A stretch of 64,000 bases of DNA. Origin: Streptomyces sp. CB01881 (lineage in GTDB: Bacteria > Actinomycetota > Actinomycetes > Streptomycetales > Streptomycetaceae). The number at the start of each line of letters is the position of its first letter. Position 1 is the stretch's first letter. The stretch is from contig NZ_CP026498.1 in assembly GCF_002953255.1 (NCBI RefSeq), positions 9,807,605 to 9,871,604 of the forward strand, in the 5' to 3' direction. The notes beneath the pieces are model-generated. The model did not search any database, had not been told where the DNA came from, and saw only the letters and a list, made by a program, of their open reading frames with translations. A program made the position numbers and the translations under genes. This document shows, one piece after another, positions 16,891 through 24,793 of the stretch.

Positions 16891-16971
16891 ATGACCACCG
16901 TTCGCCGTGTCCAGTGCCCTGCCTGTTTCCGCCCCTGCTGCGGCCGTTGCCGCAGCCGCTGTTGTCGCTGA
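16891..16971 (+). CDS. Cys-rich leader ORF (26 codons)
   Basis: A 26-residue ORF with seven cysteines at positions 9, 12, 16, 17, 20, 24 and 25, including two adjacent Cys-Cys codon pairs (tgc-tgc and tgt-tgt); the rest is mostly Arg. It has a near-ideal ribosome binding site and a TTGACA-containing promoter just upstream, and it is the first ORF before a sulfate-ester scavenging operon. This is what a cysteine-responsive attenuator leader would look like: ribosome stalling at Cys codons under cysteine limitation would alter downstream expression. Such Cys leader peptides are known in mycobacteria and other actinobacteria; this sequence lacks the common 'HVDL' leader motif. It could also be a chance ORF. 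Confidence 0.5.
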   Translation: MTTVRRVQCPACFRPCCGRCRSRCCR

Positions 16972-17060
16972 ACGCTCACCTGCTGGACGACGGGACGCCC
17001 AACGCCCGGATGCTCAACGCTCAGATGCTCAGCACCCGGGTGCTCGACACGCACCTGGTG
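16971..17060 (+). repeat. Degenerate 15-bp tandem repeat after the leader ORF
   Basis: Six units start at 16971, 16986, 17001, 17016, 17031 and 17046; the best copies are AACGCCCGGATGCTC and AACGCTCAGATGCTC. Read in the frame of 16971 they give a five-residue periodic peptide (NARML-NAQML-STRVL) ending at a TGA at 17067-17069, reminiscent of a pentapeptide-repeat fragment. No good ribosome binding site serves that frame (GTG at 16914 is the nearest start). A short TGATCCCC repeat follows to about 17092. Confidence 0.6.
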
Positions 17061-17299
17061 CAGGTCTGAGCCCCCTGATCCCCTGATCCCCTGACGACCC
17101 GACCGGATCGGCTCGCCGCACGGTGAGCCGTCGCGCTCTGACGTCCAGCGTCACCCGCTTCCCCCGTCAGTCGCGCACTCCGCGCAGCGCCGACGCCCTG
17201 CCGCACACCCGCACGGCCGGCGCGCACCCTCTTCTGCCGTACACCCACCCGCTCCTGGCCAGTTACGCCGAGCAACCACGCGAAAGCCGAGGTACCACC

Positions 17300-18256
17300 A
17301 TGACCACCGCCCTCACCGAACTGCGCCTCACCCCCGCCGCCGGCCGGATCGGCGCGATCGTGCACGACGTCCGCCTCGGCGGCGACCTGCCCGCCGAGAC
17401 CGTCGCCGCCCTGGAGGCCGCCCTCCACGCGCACAAGGTGCTCTTCTTCCGCGGCCAGGATCACCTGGACGACACCGAACACGAGGCGTTTGCCCGCCTG
17501 TTGGGCCAGCCGGTCGGCCACCCGACCGTGCCCAGCGCCGACGGCCGCTACATCTTCGAGTTGGACGCCACCAAGGGCGTGCGCGCCAACAACTGGCACA
17601 CCGACGTCACCTTCGTCCCGTCCTACCCGAAGGCGTCCATCCTCCGTTCACTGGAGCTCCCGCCGGCCGGCGGCTCCACGGTCTGGGCCAACACCGTCGC
17701 CGCCTACCAGGACCTCCCCGAGCCGCTGAAGGTGCTGGCCGAGAGCCTGCGGGCCGTTCACACCAACGACTACGACTACGCCGCGAGCCTGGCCCTCAAG
17801 CCCGAACTGGCCGACAACGCCGAGGTCGCCAAGCTGTTCCGCCAGGTGTTCGTCTCCACCGCGTTCAAGACCGAGCACCCGCTGGTCCGCGTCCACCCGG
17901 TGACCGGCGAGAAGACGCTGCTGCTGGGCGCGTTCGCGCAGAAGATCCAGGGCGTGTCGGGAGCCGACAGCCGGGCCCTGATCGCGCTGTTCCAGCGGTA
18001 CATCGAGCGTCTGGAGAACACCGTCCGCTGGGAGTGGCAGGTCGGCGACGTGGCGGTCTGGGACAACCGCGCCACCCAGCACTACGCCGTCAACGACTAC
18101 GGCGACGAGCCGCGCCTGGTCCGCCGGATCACCCTGGACGGCGACCTGCCGGTGGGCGTGGACGGCACCCCGAGCCGCCTGCTGGAGCCGGCCGAGCCGC
18201 CGAAGGTGGCCGGACTCGTCCCGGCCGAGGAACTGGAGGCCGCCCTCCAGGCCTGA
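17300..18256 (+). CDS. TauD/TfdA-family alpha-ketoglutarate dioxygenase (AtsK/sulfonate type)
   Basis: 318-residue Fe(II)/2-oxoglutarate dioxygenase. The metal triad is visible as the HxD motif in NNWHTDVTF (His100, Asp102) and the distal His in NRATQHYAV (His261), with the 2-oxoglutarate-binding Arg in VRRITLDGD (about 275-276). TauD and AtsK oxidise the carbon next to the sulfur group of taurine or alkyl sulfates, releasing sulfite or sulfate plus an aldehyde. ATG at 17300 is chosen over in-frame GTG 17123 because GAGG sits 8 nt upstream and the family N-terminus starts here. First full gene of the sulfur operon; a role on alkyl sulfates is supported by the arylsulfatase downstream. Confidence 0.9.
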   Translation: MTTALTELRLTPAAGRIGAIVHDVRLGGDLPAETVAALEAALHAHKVLFFRGQDHLDDTEHEAFARLLGQPVGHPTVPSADGRYIFELDATKGVRANNWHTDVTFVPSYPKASILRSLELPPAGGSTVWANTVAAYQDLPEPLKVLAESLRAVHTNDYDYAASLALKPELADNAEVAKLFRQVFVSTAFKTEHPLVRVHPVTGEKTLLLGAFAQKIQGVSGADSRALIALFQRYIERLENTVRWEWQVGDVAVWDNRATQHYAVNDYGDEPRLVRRITLDGDLPVGVDGTPSRLLEPAEPPKVAGLVPAEELEAALQA

Positions 18257-18361
18257 GCGCCGGCCGACCGCCCCGCCAAGCCTCACCGAAGCCCGCCGAG
18301 GCCCCACCAACGCCGCACCGAACTCCCGCCGATCGCCCCTGGCCGCCCCGAAAGGCCCCCG

Positions 18362-19675
18362 ATGCCCGACACGCTCGCCCACCCCGCCCCGCCCCTCGGG
18401 GACGAACGACGCCTCGGTGACGAACGGCGCCTCGGGGACGAACGGCGCCTCGGTGAAGACCGCAGGATCGGGGACGACCGCCGGGACGTCAACGCCGCCG
18501 CCGTCCTGCGGGCCGTGCTCGACCACGGACCGATCGCCCGCAGCCGGGTCGCCGCGCTCACCGGACTCAGCGCGTCCGCGGTGTCCCGGCAGGTGGTGGA
18601 CCTCGTACAGCTCGGACTGCTCCGCGAGCGGCCCGAGTTGACGGGCGGCGGGGCGGGCACGGTGGGCCGGCCGCAGGTGCCGGTCGACGTCGACACCGGG
18701 CGGCTCGCGGTGGCCGGCCTGCACATCGGGGTGCCGTACACCACCTTCTCGCTGCTCGACCTGCGGGGAAACGTGCTCTACCGGAAGGAGTTGAGCAACC
18801 GGGGACGCACCGGGCACGCCGTGCTCCGGCCGCTGCTGGAGCGACTGCCCCGGCTGCTCGCCACCGTGCCGGGCGGCCGGCGGGTGGTCGCGCTCGGCGC
18901 GGTCACCGGCGGAACGGTGGACCCAGAGCGCGGCATGACGGTCCGTCACGATCCCCTGCAGTGGCGGGACATGCCGCTGGGCGACCTCTTGTCCCGGGCC
19001 TCCGGGCTGCCGGTCCAGGTGGACAACCACGCCCGGGCGCTCACCCAGGCGGAGATCCTCTTCGGGCACCCGGCCGCACGCCGCTCGATGGTGCAGCTCT
19101 TCGTCGGCCACGTGGTGGACGCGGCGCTGGCGGTGGCCGGCACGGTCCACCTCGGACCGGCCTCGGCCACCGGAGACGTCGCCCACCTGCCGGTGCCCGA
19201 CAGCGACGCGCTCTGCCACTGCGGCCGGCTCGGCTGTCTCGCGGTCGCCGCCTCGGACACCACCCTGTTCGAGGCGGCGGCCGCCGACGGGATCACCGCC
19301 CGGCCCGACCGCGCGGAACTGATCGCCGCCGTCCGGGCCGGCGACCCGCGGGCCGACCGCCTCGTCCGCCGCCGGGCCGAGGTCGTCGGCCGCGCCCTCG
19401 CACTGCTGGCGGACGTCGTCAACCCCGACCTGCTGGTGCTCACCGAGACCTTCGCGGTGCTCGACCCGGCCTACCTGGACGTGGTCCGCACCGAGTTCGC
19501 CCGCCGCTCCCACCTGCGCCGGGACGCCGACCTGCTGATCGCCCAGAGCCGCGGCGCCGACGCGCTCGCGGTGGCGGCCGGCGCGGCCGTCCTGGGCGTG
19601 CTGTACGCCCGGCCGCTGCACGCGATGACCGTCGCCGCGCAGGCCTCCCCGGTGGGGCCGGGGCAACCGCTCTGA
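18362..19675 (+). CDS. ROK-family transcriptional regulator
   Basis: 437 residues. An N-terminal winged HTH (about 45-95; SRVAALTGLSASAVSRQVVDLVQLGLL) precedes a ROK domain with a degenerate phosphate loop (VAGLHIGVPYTTFSLLD) and the zinc motif CHCGRLGCLA in place of the kinase CxCGxxGCxE. It is therefore a NagC/XylR-like regulator rather than a kinase. It is unusual here because ROK regulators normally sense sugars, yet it sits inside a sulfur operon. Residues 12-41 are five tandem copies of LGDERR (see repeat). ATG at 18362 follows GAAAGG. Confidence 0.88.
   Translation: MPDTLAHPAPPLGDERRLGDERRLGDERRLGEDRRIGDDRRDVNAAAVLRAVLDHGPIARSRVAALTGLSASAVSRQVVDLVQLGLLRERPELTGGGAGTVGRPQVPVDVDTGRLAVAGLHIGVPYTTFSLLDLRGNVLYRKELSNRGRTGHAVLRPLLERLPRLLATVPGGRRVVALGAVTGGTVDPERGMTVRHDPLQWRDMPLGDLLSRASGLPVQVDNHARALTQAEILFGHPAARRSMVQLFVGHVVDAALAVAGTVHLGPASATGDVAHLPVPDSDALCHCGRLGCLAVAASDTTLFEAAAADGITARPDRAELIAAVRAGDPRADRLVRRRAEVVGRALALLADVVNPDLLVLTETFAVLDPAYLDVVRTEFARRSHLRRDADLLIAQSRGADALAVAAGAAVLGVLYARPLHAMTVAAQASPVGPGQPL
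18395..18484 (+). repeat. 18-bp in-frame tandem repeat encoding LGDERR x5
   Basis: Five units of CTCGGGGACGAACGGCGC; the first three differ only at wobble positions and the last two diverge (LGEDRR, IGDDRR). They lie in the N-terminal extension of the ROK regulator before the HTH, giving a highly charged, probably helical or disordered arm. Confidence 0.9.
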
Positions 19676-19789
19676 CCACCTCCCGGGAGCACCCCGAGAA
19701 CAACCGTCCGCCCCGACAACCGTCCACCCGACAACCGTCCGCCCCGACATCCGCCCGACCGCACCCGCCACCCCTCCGAAGGACCCGCC

Positions 19790-21376
19790 ATGACCGCGTT
19801 CACCACACCCTCCGCCCCCGGCCTCTCCCGCCGCGTCCTGCTGCGCGGGGGCCTCGCCGGAGCCGGCCTGCTGACGCTGGCGGCCTGCCGCTCGGCCGCG
19901 GACACCGCCTCCTCCGCCGCGAACGGATCGGCGGGCCCGCGCCGGGGCGGCGTCCTCACGGTGGGCACCGGCGTCGACTTCACGCCGAGCCTGCTCTTCG
20001 CCCAGAGCGCCAACACCCTCGTCCAGCGCCTGGTCTTCAACACCCTGACCAGATACGACGACAGGCTCCAACCCCAGCCCGAGCTCGCCACCTCCTGGCA
20101 GACCGCCGCCGACGGCACCAGCATCACCCTCAAGCTGCGCGAGGACGTGCTCTTCCACAGCGGCCGCAGGTTCACCGCCGACGACGTGGTGTTCGCGGTC
20201 AAGAACCTGCAGAACCCGGCCCGTTCGGCCCAGCTCCGTTCGACGGCCGCCACCGTCACCGACTTCCGCAAGAACGGCGACTTCGAGCTGACCCTCGTCC
20301 TCGCCCATCCGGTCAGCAACCTCTTCGACCTCTTCGAGTTCATGATCATCCCGGACTCGGCCACCGTCGAGGACGCCGTGGCCGGCACCAGGCTGGTCGG
20401 CACCGGGCCGTTCACCCTCACCGAGCGCAAGCCCGGCAGCTCGATCACCTTCGCCCGCAACGAGAAGTACTGGAACGCCGGCCGCCCCTACCTGGACGGG
20501 GTGGAGATCCGGATCGTCCCGCAGGCCGAGTCGCTGCTCTCCTCCCTCAAGACCGGCCAGACCCACCTCTCCTACAGCGTCCGCGGCAAGGACGTGGCCA
20601 CCCTCAAGAGCGACACGCAGTTCCGGATCAAGCAGTACGACACCGGCTCCGGCGCCTACTACATCGGTGCCAACCTCACCGCCGAGCACGTGAGCGACAA
20701 GCGCGTCCGGCAGGCCATCGCCTGGGCCGTGGACCGCGACCGGCTGGTTCAGCAGGCGCTCGGCGGCTACGGCACCGTCTCCTCCGTCCCCTGGCCCAAG
20801 TCCTCGCCCGCGTACAGCGAGGCCGGCGCCGGCCGCTACAGCCACGATCCGGACAAGGCCCGGGCCCTGCTCAAGGACGCCGGCCTCACCACGCTCACCC
20901 TGCCCTTCGCGCACTCCAACGAGCCCGGCGCCACCGCGATCGCGCAGATCCTCCAGTACGACCTCAAGCAGGTCGGCATCGAGACGGTGCTCCAGCCGAC
21001 CGACTCGCCCACCATGCAGAAGCAGCTCATCTCCCAGACCATGCCCGCCCTCTGGACGCTGAGCCACGGCTTCGCCCAACTCCACCCCGCCACCCTCGCG
21101 GTGAGCGCCTACCCGTTCAACGAGGCCAGGAACAGCTCGCACTTCAGCTCCCCCGCCTACACCGACATCGTCCAGAAGGCCTGGAACCGGCCGGACAGCG
21201 ACAGCCCGGAGGCCAAGGCGCTCTACCAGCAGATCACCGACGTGCTGCTGGACGAGGAGTTCGTGATCGACCTCGCCATCGCCGGCCTGGTCGAGGTCGC
21301 CGGCGGCAAGGTCCGCGGCGTCGACCTCAACAAGTTCGGCTACCTCAACCTCGACGACTCCTACCTGACGGCCTGA
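19790..21376 (+). CDS. ABC transporter substrate-binding lipoprotein, peptide/nickel family (SBP_bac_5)
   Basis: 528 residues. The N-terminus has a twin-arginine motif (Arg14-Arg15) and a lipobox LAAC with Cys33, so it is an exported, Tat-type lipid-anchored receptor. The body has DppA/OppA landmarks: LVFNTLTRYDD, LREDVLFHSGRRFTADDVVFAVKN and VRQAIAWAVDRDRLVQ. Family members bind oligopeptides, opines, nickel complexes or other small anions. With a dioxygenase and sulfatase in the operon, the ligand is more likely an organosulfate or sulfonate than a peptide (inference). GAAGGA precedes ATG 19790. Confidence 0.9.
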   Translation: MTAFTTPSAPGLSRRVLLRGGLAGAGLLTLAACRSAADTASSAANGSAGPRRGGVLTVGTGVDFTPSLLFAQSANTLVQRLVFNTLTRYDDRLQPQPELATSWQTAADGTSITLKLREDVLFHSGRRFTADDVVFAVKNLQNPARSAQLRSTAATVTDFRKNGDFELTLVLAHPVSNLFDLFEFMIIPDSATVEDAVAGTRLVGTGPFTLTERKPGSSITFARNEKYWNAGRPYLDGVEIRIVPQAESLLSSLKTGQTHLSYSVRGKDVATLKSDTQFRIKQYDTGSGAYYIGANLTAEHVSDKRVRQAIAWAVDRDRLVQQALGGYGTVSSVPWPKSSPAYSEAGAGRYSHDPDKARALLKDAGLTTLTLPFAHSNEPGATAIAQILQYDLKQVGIETVLQPTDSPTMQKQLISQTMPALWTLSHGFAQLHPATLAVSAYPFNEARNSSHFSSPAYTDIVQKAWNRPDSDSPEAKALYQQITDVLLDEEFVIDLAIAGLVEVAGGKVRGVDLNKFGYLNLDDSYLTA

Positions 21377-21379
21377 CAG

Positions 21380-22324
21380 ATGCGCACCTTCCTCCTCAAG
21401 CGGCTGCCCTCCGGACTGCTCGTCCTCGCCCTCGCCTCCTTCCTCGTCTTCCTCATCCTCCGGCTGATCCCCGGCGACCCGGCCACCTCGCTGGCCGGCC
21501 CCGACGCCGGGCCGGAGGCCGTCGCCGCCATCCGCTCCCGGCTCGGCCTCGACCAGCCGCTGCTCTCCCAGTACGCCGCCTGGCTCGGCCACCTCGTCAC
21601 CGGGGACCTCGGGCCCAGCTACGCGATCGGCGGGCAGGTCGCCGACCTGATCGGCAACGGCCTCGGCGCCACCGCCCAACTCACCCTCGGCGCCCTGTTC
21701 CTGGTGATCGTGATCGCGCTGCCGCTGGGCGTGCTCGGCGCCACCACCCGGCGCCGCCCGGTCGCCGCCGCCGTCCAGGCGTTCACCACGGCCGTCCTGG
21801 CCGTGCCCCCGTTCGTCACCGGTGTCCTGCTGGTGCTGCTCTTCGCGGTCACCCTCGGCCTGCTGCCGGCCGGCGGCCACGAATCGCTGCTCGACCAGCC
21901 GGACCTCGCCGTCCAGTACCTCCTGATGCCCGCCCTCTGCCTGGCCCTGCCGAGCGCCGCCGTCCTCGCCCGCTACCTCAAGGACGGCGTGGAACGCGCC
22001 CTCGCGGAGGACTACGTCCGCACCGCCACCGCGCTCGGCGTCTCCCGCCGGCGGATCGTCTGGCAGCACGCGCTGCCCAACGCGCTGCCGCCCGCGATCA
22101 CCGTGCTCGGCCTCCAGGTCGGACAACTCATCGCCGGAGCCGTCCTGGTGGAGCGGATCTTCGCCTGGCCCGGGCTCGGCCAGCTGATCGAGCAGGGCGT
22201 GATCCGCCGCGACTACCCCGTCGTGCAGGACCTCCTGCTGCTGATCGTCGCCGTCTACGTCGCCGTCCAGCTGTTCACCGACCTGGTGTACGCATGGCTG
22301 GACCCCCGGATCCGGTGGGAGTAA
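21380..22324 (+). CDS. ABC transporter permease, DppB type
   Basis: 314-residue inner-membrane permease, first of the pair. It has an N-terminal membrane segment (LLVLALASFLVFLILRLIPGDPA, the usual DppB start), then about five further segments and the EAA loop EDYVRTATALGVSRRRIVWQHALPN. It starts 3 nt after the binding-protein stop and is followed 4 nt later by the second permease, so it is a tight operon. Confidence 0.93.
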   Translation: MRTFLLKRLPSGLLVLALASFLVFLILRLIPGDPATSLAGPDAGPEAVAAIRSRLGLDQPLLSQYAAWLGHLVTGDLGPSYAIGGQVADLIGNGLGATAQLTLGALFLVIVIALPLGVLGATTRRRPVAAAVQAFTTAVLAVPPFVTGVLLVLLFAVTLGLLPAGGHESLLDQPDLAVQYLLMPALCLALPSAAVLARYLKDGVERALAEDYVRTATALGVSRRRIVWQHALPNALPPAITVLGLQVGQLIAGAVLVERIFAWPGLGQLIEQGVIRRDYPVVQDLLLLIVAVYVAVQLFTDLVYAWLDPRIRWE

Positions 22325-22328
22325 CCCG

Positions 22329-23192
22329 ATGACCACCCTGACCGCCCCGACCGCCGGCCCGCCGCAGGCCGCCGCCCGGCGCCGCAACCGGTACCTGGCC
22401 GGCCTGCTCACCGTCCGCGGCCTCACCGGCCTCGCCCTGGTCGGCGTGACCGCGCTCGCCGCACTGTTCGCGCCGTTGCTCACCGACCTCGACCCGAACG
22501 CCCAGAGCGCCCTCGCCCTGGCCGGCCCCAGCGCCGAACACCCCTTCGGCACCGACGACATGGGCCGCGACCTGTTCAGCCGGGTCCTGCACGGCATCGG
22601 CACCGACCTGGTGATCACCTTCGGCGCCGTCCCGGCCGGCGCCCTGCTCGGCTGCTCCTTCGCCCTGCTCGCCGCCTCCTCCCGCTGGGCCGACCTCACC
22701 GTCCAACGGCTCTTCGACCTGCTGCTCGCCTTCCCCGGCCTCATCCTGGCGCTCGCCGTCACCGCCGTCCTCGGTCCGGGCCGCTGGCCGGTGCTCATCG
22801 TCATCACCCTCGCCGAAATCCCCGGCTTCGGGCGGCAGTTGCGGGCCGGCATCCTGGTCCAGCGGGAGCGCGAGTACGCACTCGCCGCCCGGGTCGGCGG
22901 CGCCTCCCGGCTGCGGGTGCTGCTGCGCCACGTCGTCCCCAACGCGGCCGACCCGCTGATCGTGCAGACCGCCGTCGCGCTCTCCATCGGTGTCTTCATC
23001 GAGGGCGCGATGAGCTTCCTCGGTCTCGGCGTCCGCCCGCCCGAGCCCACCCTCGGCTCCATCCTCAGCCAGTCCGTCGCCTACCTCTCCAGCCACCCCG
23101 CCTTCGCGGCGGCCCCGCTGGCCGCCACCACCGCCCTGGTCCTCGGCTTCACCCTGATCGCCGAGGCCCTGAACAAGGGGATCCGCCGATGA
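22329..23192 (+). CDS. ABC transporter permease, DppC type
   Basis: 287-residue second permease. A cytoplasmic N-terminus and first membrane segment precede the DppC signature HPFGTDDMGRDLFSRVLHG. The EAA loop reads REREYALAARVGGASRLRVLLRHVVPN. It heterodimerises with the preceding DppB-type protein. Its TGA overlaps the ATG of the ATPase (ATGA at 23189), implying coupled translation and matched stoichiometry. Confidence 0.93.
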   Translation: MTTLTAPTAGPPQAAARRRNRYLAGLLTVRGLTGLALVGVTALAALFAPLLTDLDPNAQSALALAGPSAEHPFGTDDMGRDLFSRVLHGIGTDLVITFGAVPAGALLGCSFALLAASSRWADLTVQRLFDLLLAFPGLILALAVTAVLGPGRWPVLIVITLAEIPGFGRQLRAGILVQREREYALAARVGGASRLRVLLRHVVPNAADPLIVQTAVALSIGVFIEGAMSFLGLGVRPPEPTLGSILSQSVAYLSSHPAFAAAPLAATTALVLGFTLIAEALNKGIRR

Positions 23193-24793
23193 GCCGCCCG
23201 GTCCTGCGCGTGACCGACCTCACCGTCGAGTTCGACGGCACCAGGGCCGTCGACGGGGTCGGCTTCGAGCTGGCCGCCGGGGACACCCTCGGGCTGGTCG
23301 GCGAGTCCGGCTCCGGCAAGTCCACCACCGCGCTGGCGCTGCTGCGGATGCTGCCGCCCGGCGGGCGGATCACCGGCGGCACGGTCGAGCTCGACGGCCA
23401 GGACCTCGCCGCACTGCCCGAACCGGGCCTGCGCGCGCTGCGCGGCCGGCGGATCGCCATGATCTTCCAGGACCCGATGTCCTCGCTCAACCCGGTGCTC
23501 ACCATCGGCAGGCAGCTCGACGAGGCACTGCGCGCACACGGCACCGCGGGCAGGGCCGAACGGGCCGCCCGGTCCGCCGAACTCCTCGGCCTGGTCGGCA
23601 TCCCCGACGCCACCGCCCGGCTGCGCGACCACCCGCACCAGTTCTCCGGCGGCCAGCGCCAACGCATCATGATCGCGCTCGCACTGGCCAACCGGGCCGA
23701 GGTGCTGGTCGCCGACGAACCCACCACCGCCCTCGACCCGACCGTGCAGCAGCAGATCCTCCGGCTGCTCGCCCGGATCAACCGGGAGACCGGCACCGCG
23801 CTGGTGGTGATCAGCCACGACCTCGGCGTGATCGCGCAGACCTGCCGCCGGATCCTGGTGCTGCGCCACGGCCGGGTGGTCGAGCACGGCGGGACCGACG
23901 ACGTCCTGGCCGCGCCCCGGCACCCCTACACCAAGCAGCTGCTGGCGGCCGTGCCGCGGCTGGACGCCCCGTCCGAGGCGGCCGCCAACAGCACCCCCGG
24001 GGCCGAACCGCTGCTCACCGTCACCGGGTTGGGCAAGACGTACGGTCCGCGCCGACGGGCGGTCACCGCGCTGGACGGCGTCGACCTGGTGCTCCACCCG
24101 GGCGAGACGCTCGGGCTGGTCGGCGAGTCCGGGTCGGGCAAGTCCACCCTGGCCCGCGCCCTGGTCCAGGTGCACGCCCCCTCGGCGGGCTCGATCCGGT
24201 TCCGCGGACGGGAGTTCGGGAGCGGCGGGGAGCGCGCGGCCCACCGCGAGGTGCAGATGGTCTTCCAGGACCCGTACGCCTCGCTCAACCCGCGGATGAC
24301 CGCCGGCCAGATCATCGCCGAACCGCTGATCGCCCACGGCCTGGGCGACCGCGCGGCCCGCGACCGGCGCGTCGCCGAACTGCTCCGGCAGGTCGGCCTG
24401 GAGCCGGACGCGGCCGGCCGGCAGCCGCGCTCCTTCTCCGGCGGCCAGCGCCAACGCATCGGCATCGCACGGGCCCTGGCCCCCGAGCCGAGCGTGCTGA
24501 TCTGCGACGAGCCGGTCTCCGCGCTGGACGTCTCCGTCCAGGCCCAGGTGATCGAGCTGCTCGCCCGGCTGCAACGCGAACTCGGCCTGGCCGTCCTCTT
24601 CATCGCCCACGACCTCGCGGTGGTCCGCCAGGTCAGCCACCGCATCGCGGTGATGCACCGCGGCCGGATCGTCGAGACCGGCCCGGCCGACCGCGTCGTC
24701 ACCGCACCCGAGGACCCTTACACCGCCGAACTCCTCGCCGCCGTACCGCGCCTGGAATCCGCCACCCGCCTCACTACCCGGAGCCACGCATGA
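23189..24793 (+). CDS. ABC transporter ATPase, fused DppD-DppF
   Basis: 534 residues containing two complete ABC ATPase domains. The first has Walker A GESGSGKS (residues 38-45), signature FSGGQRQRIMIA and Walker B VLVADEPTTALD. The second has Walker A GESGSGKS (residues 312-319), signature FSGGQRQRIGIA and Walker B LICDEPVSALD. In many organisms these are separate DppD and DppF subunits; here one chain energises the importer. The characteristic C-terminal oligopeptide-type tails (HPYTKQLLAAVPRL, DPYTAELLAAVPRL) follow each domain. The stop overlaps the sulfatase start. Confidence 0.95.
   Translation: MSRPVLRVTDLTVEFDGTRAVDGVGFELAAGDTLGLVGESGSGKSTTALALLRMLPPGGRITGGTVELDGQDLAALPEPGLRALRGRRIAMIFQDPMSSLNPVLTIGRQLDEALRAHGTAGRAERAARSAELLGLVGIPDATARLRDHPHQFSGGQRQRIMIALALANRAEVLVADEPTTALDPTVQQQILRLLARINRETGTALVVISHDLGVIAQTCRRILVLRHGRVVEHGGTDDVLAAPRHPYTKQLLAAVPRLDAPSEAAANSTPGAEPLLTVTGLGKTYGPRRRAVTALDGVDLVLHPGETLGLVGESGSGKSTLARALVQVHAPSAGSIRFRGREFGSGGERAAHREVQMVFQDPYASLNPRMTAGQIIAEPLIAHGLGDRAARDRRVAELLRQVGLEPDAAGRQPRSFSGGQRQRIGIARALAPEPSVLICDEPVSALDVSVQAQVIELLARLQRELGLAVLFIAHDLAVVRQVSHRIAVMHRGRIVETGPADRVVTAPEDPYTAELLAAVPRLESATRLTTRSHA

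Noticed and set aside
17648-23062. A roughly 1800-codon antisense open frame opposite the dioxygenase-ROK-ABC genes.
   Set aside because: Its translation has no domains and mirrors the third-position GC of the genes on the plus strand.
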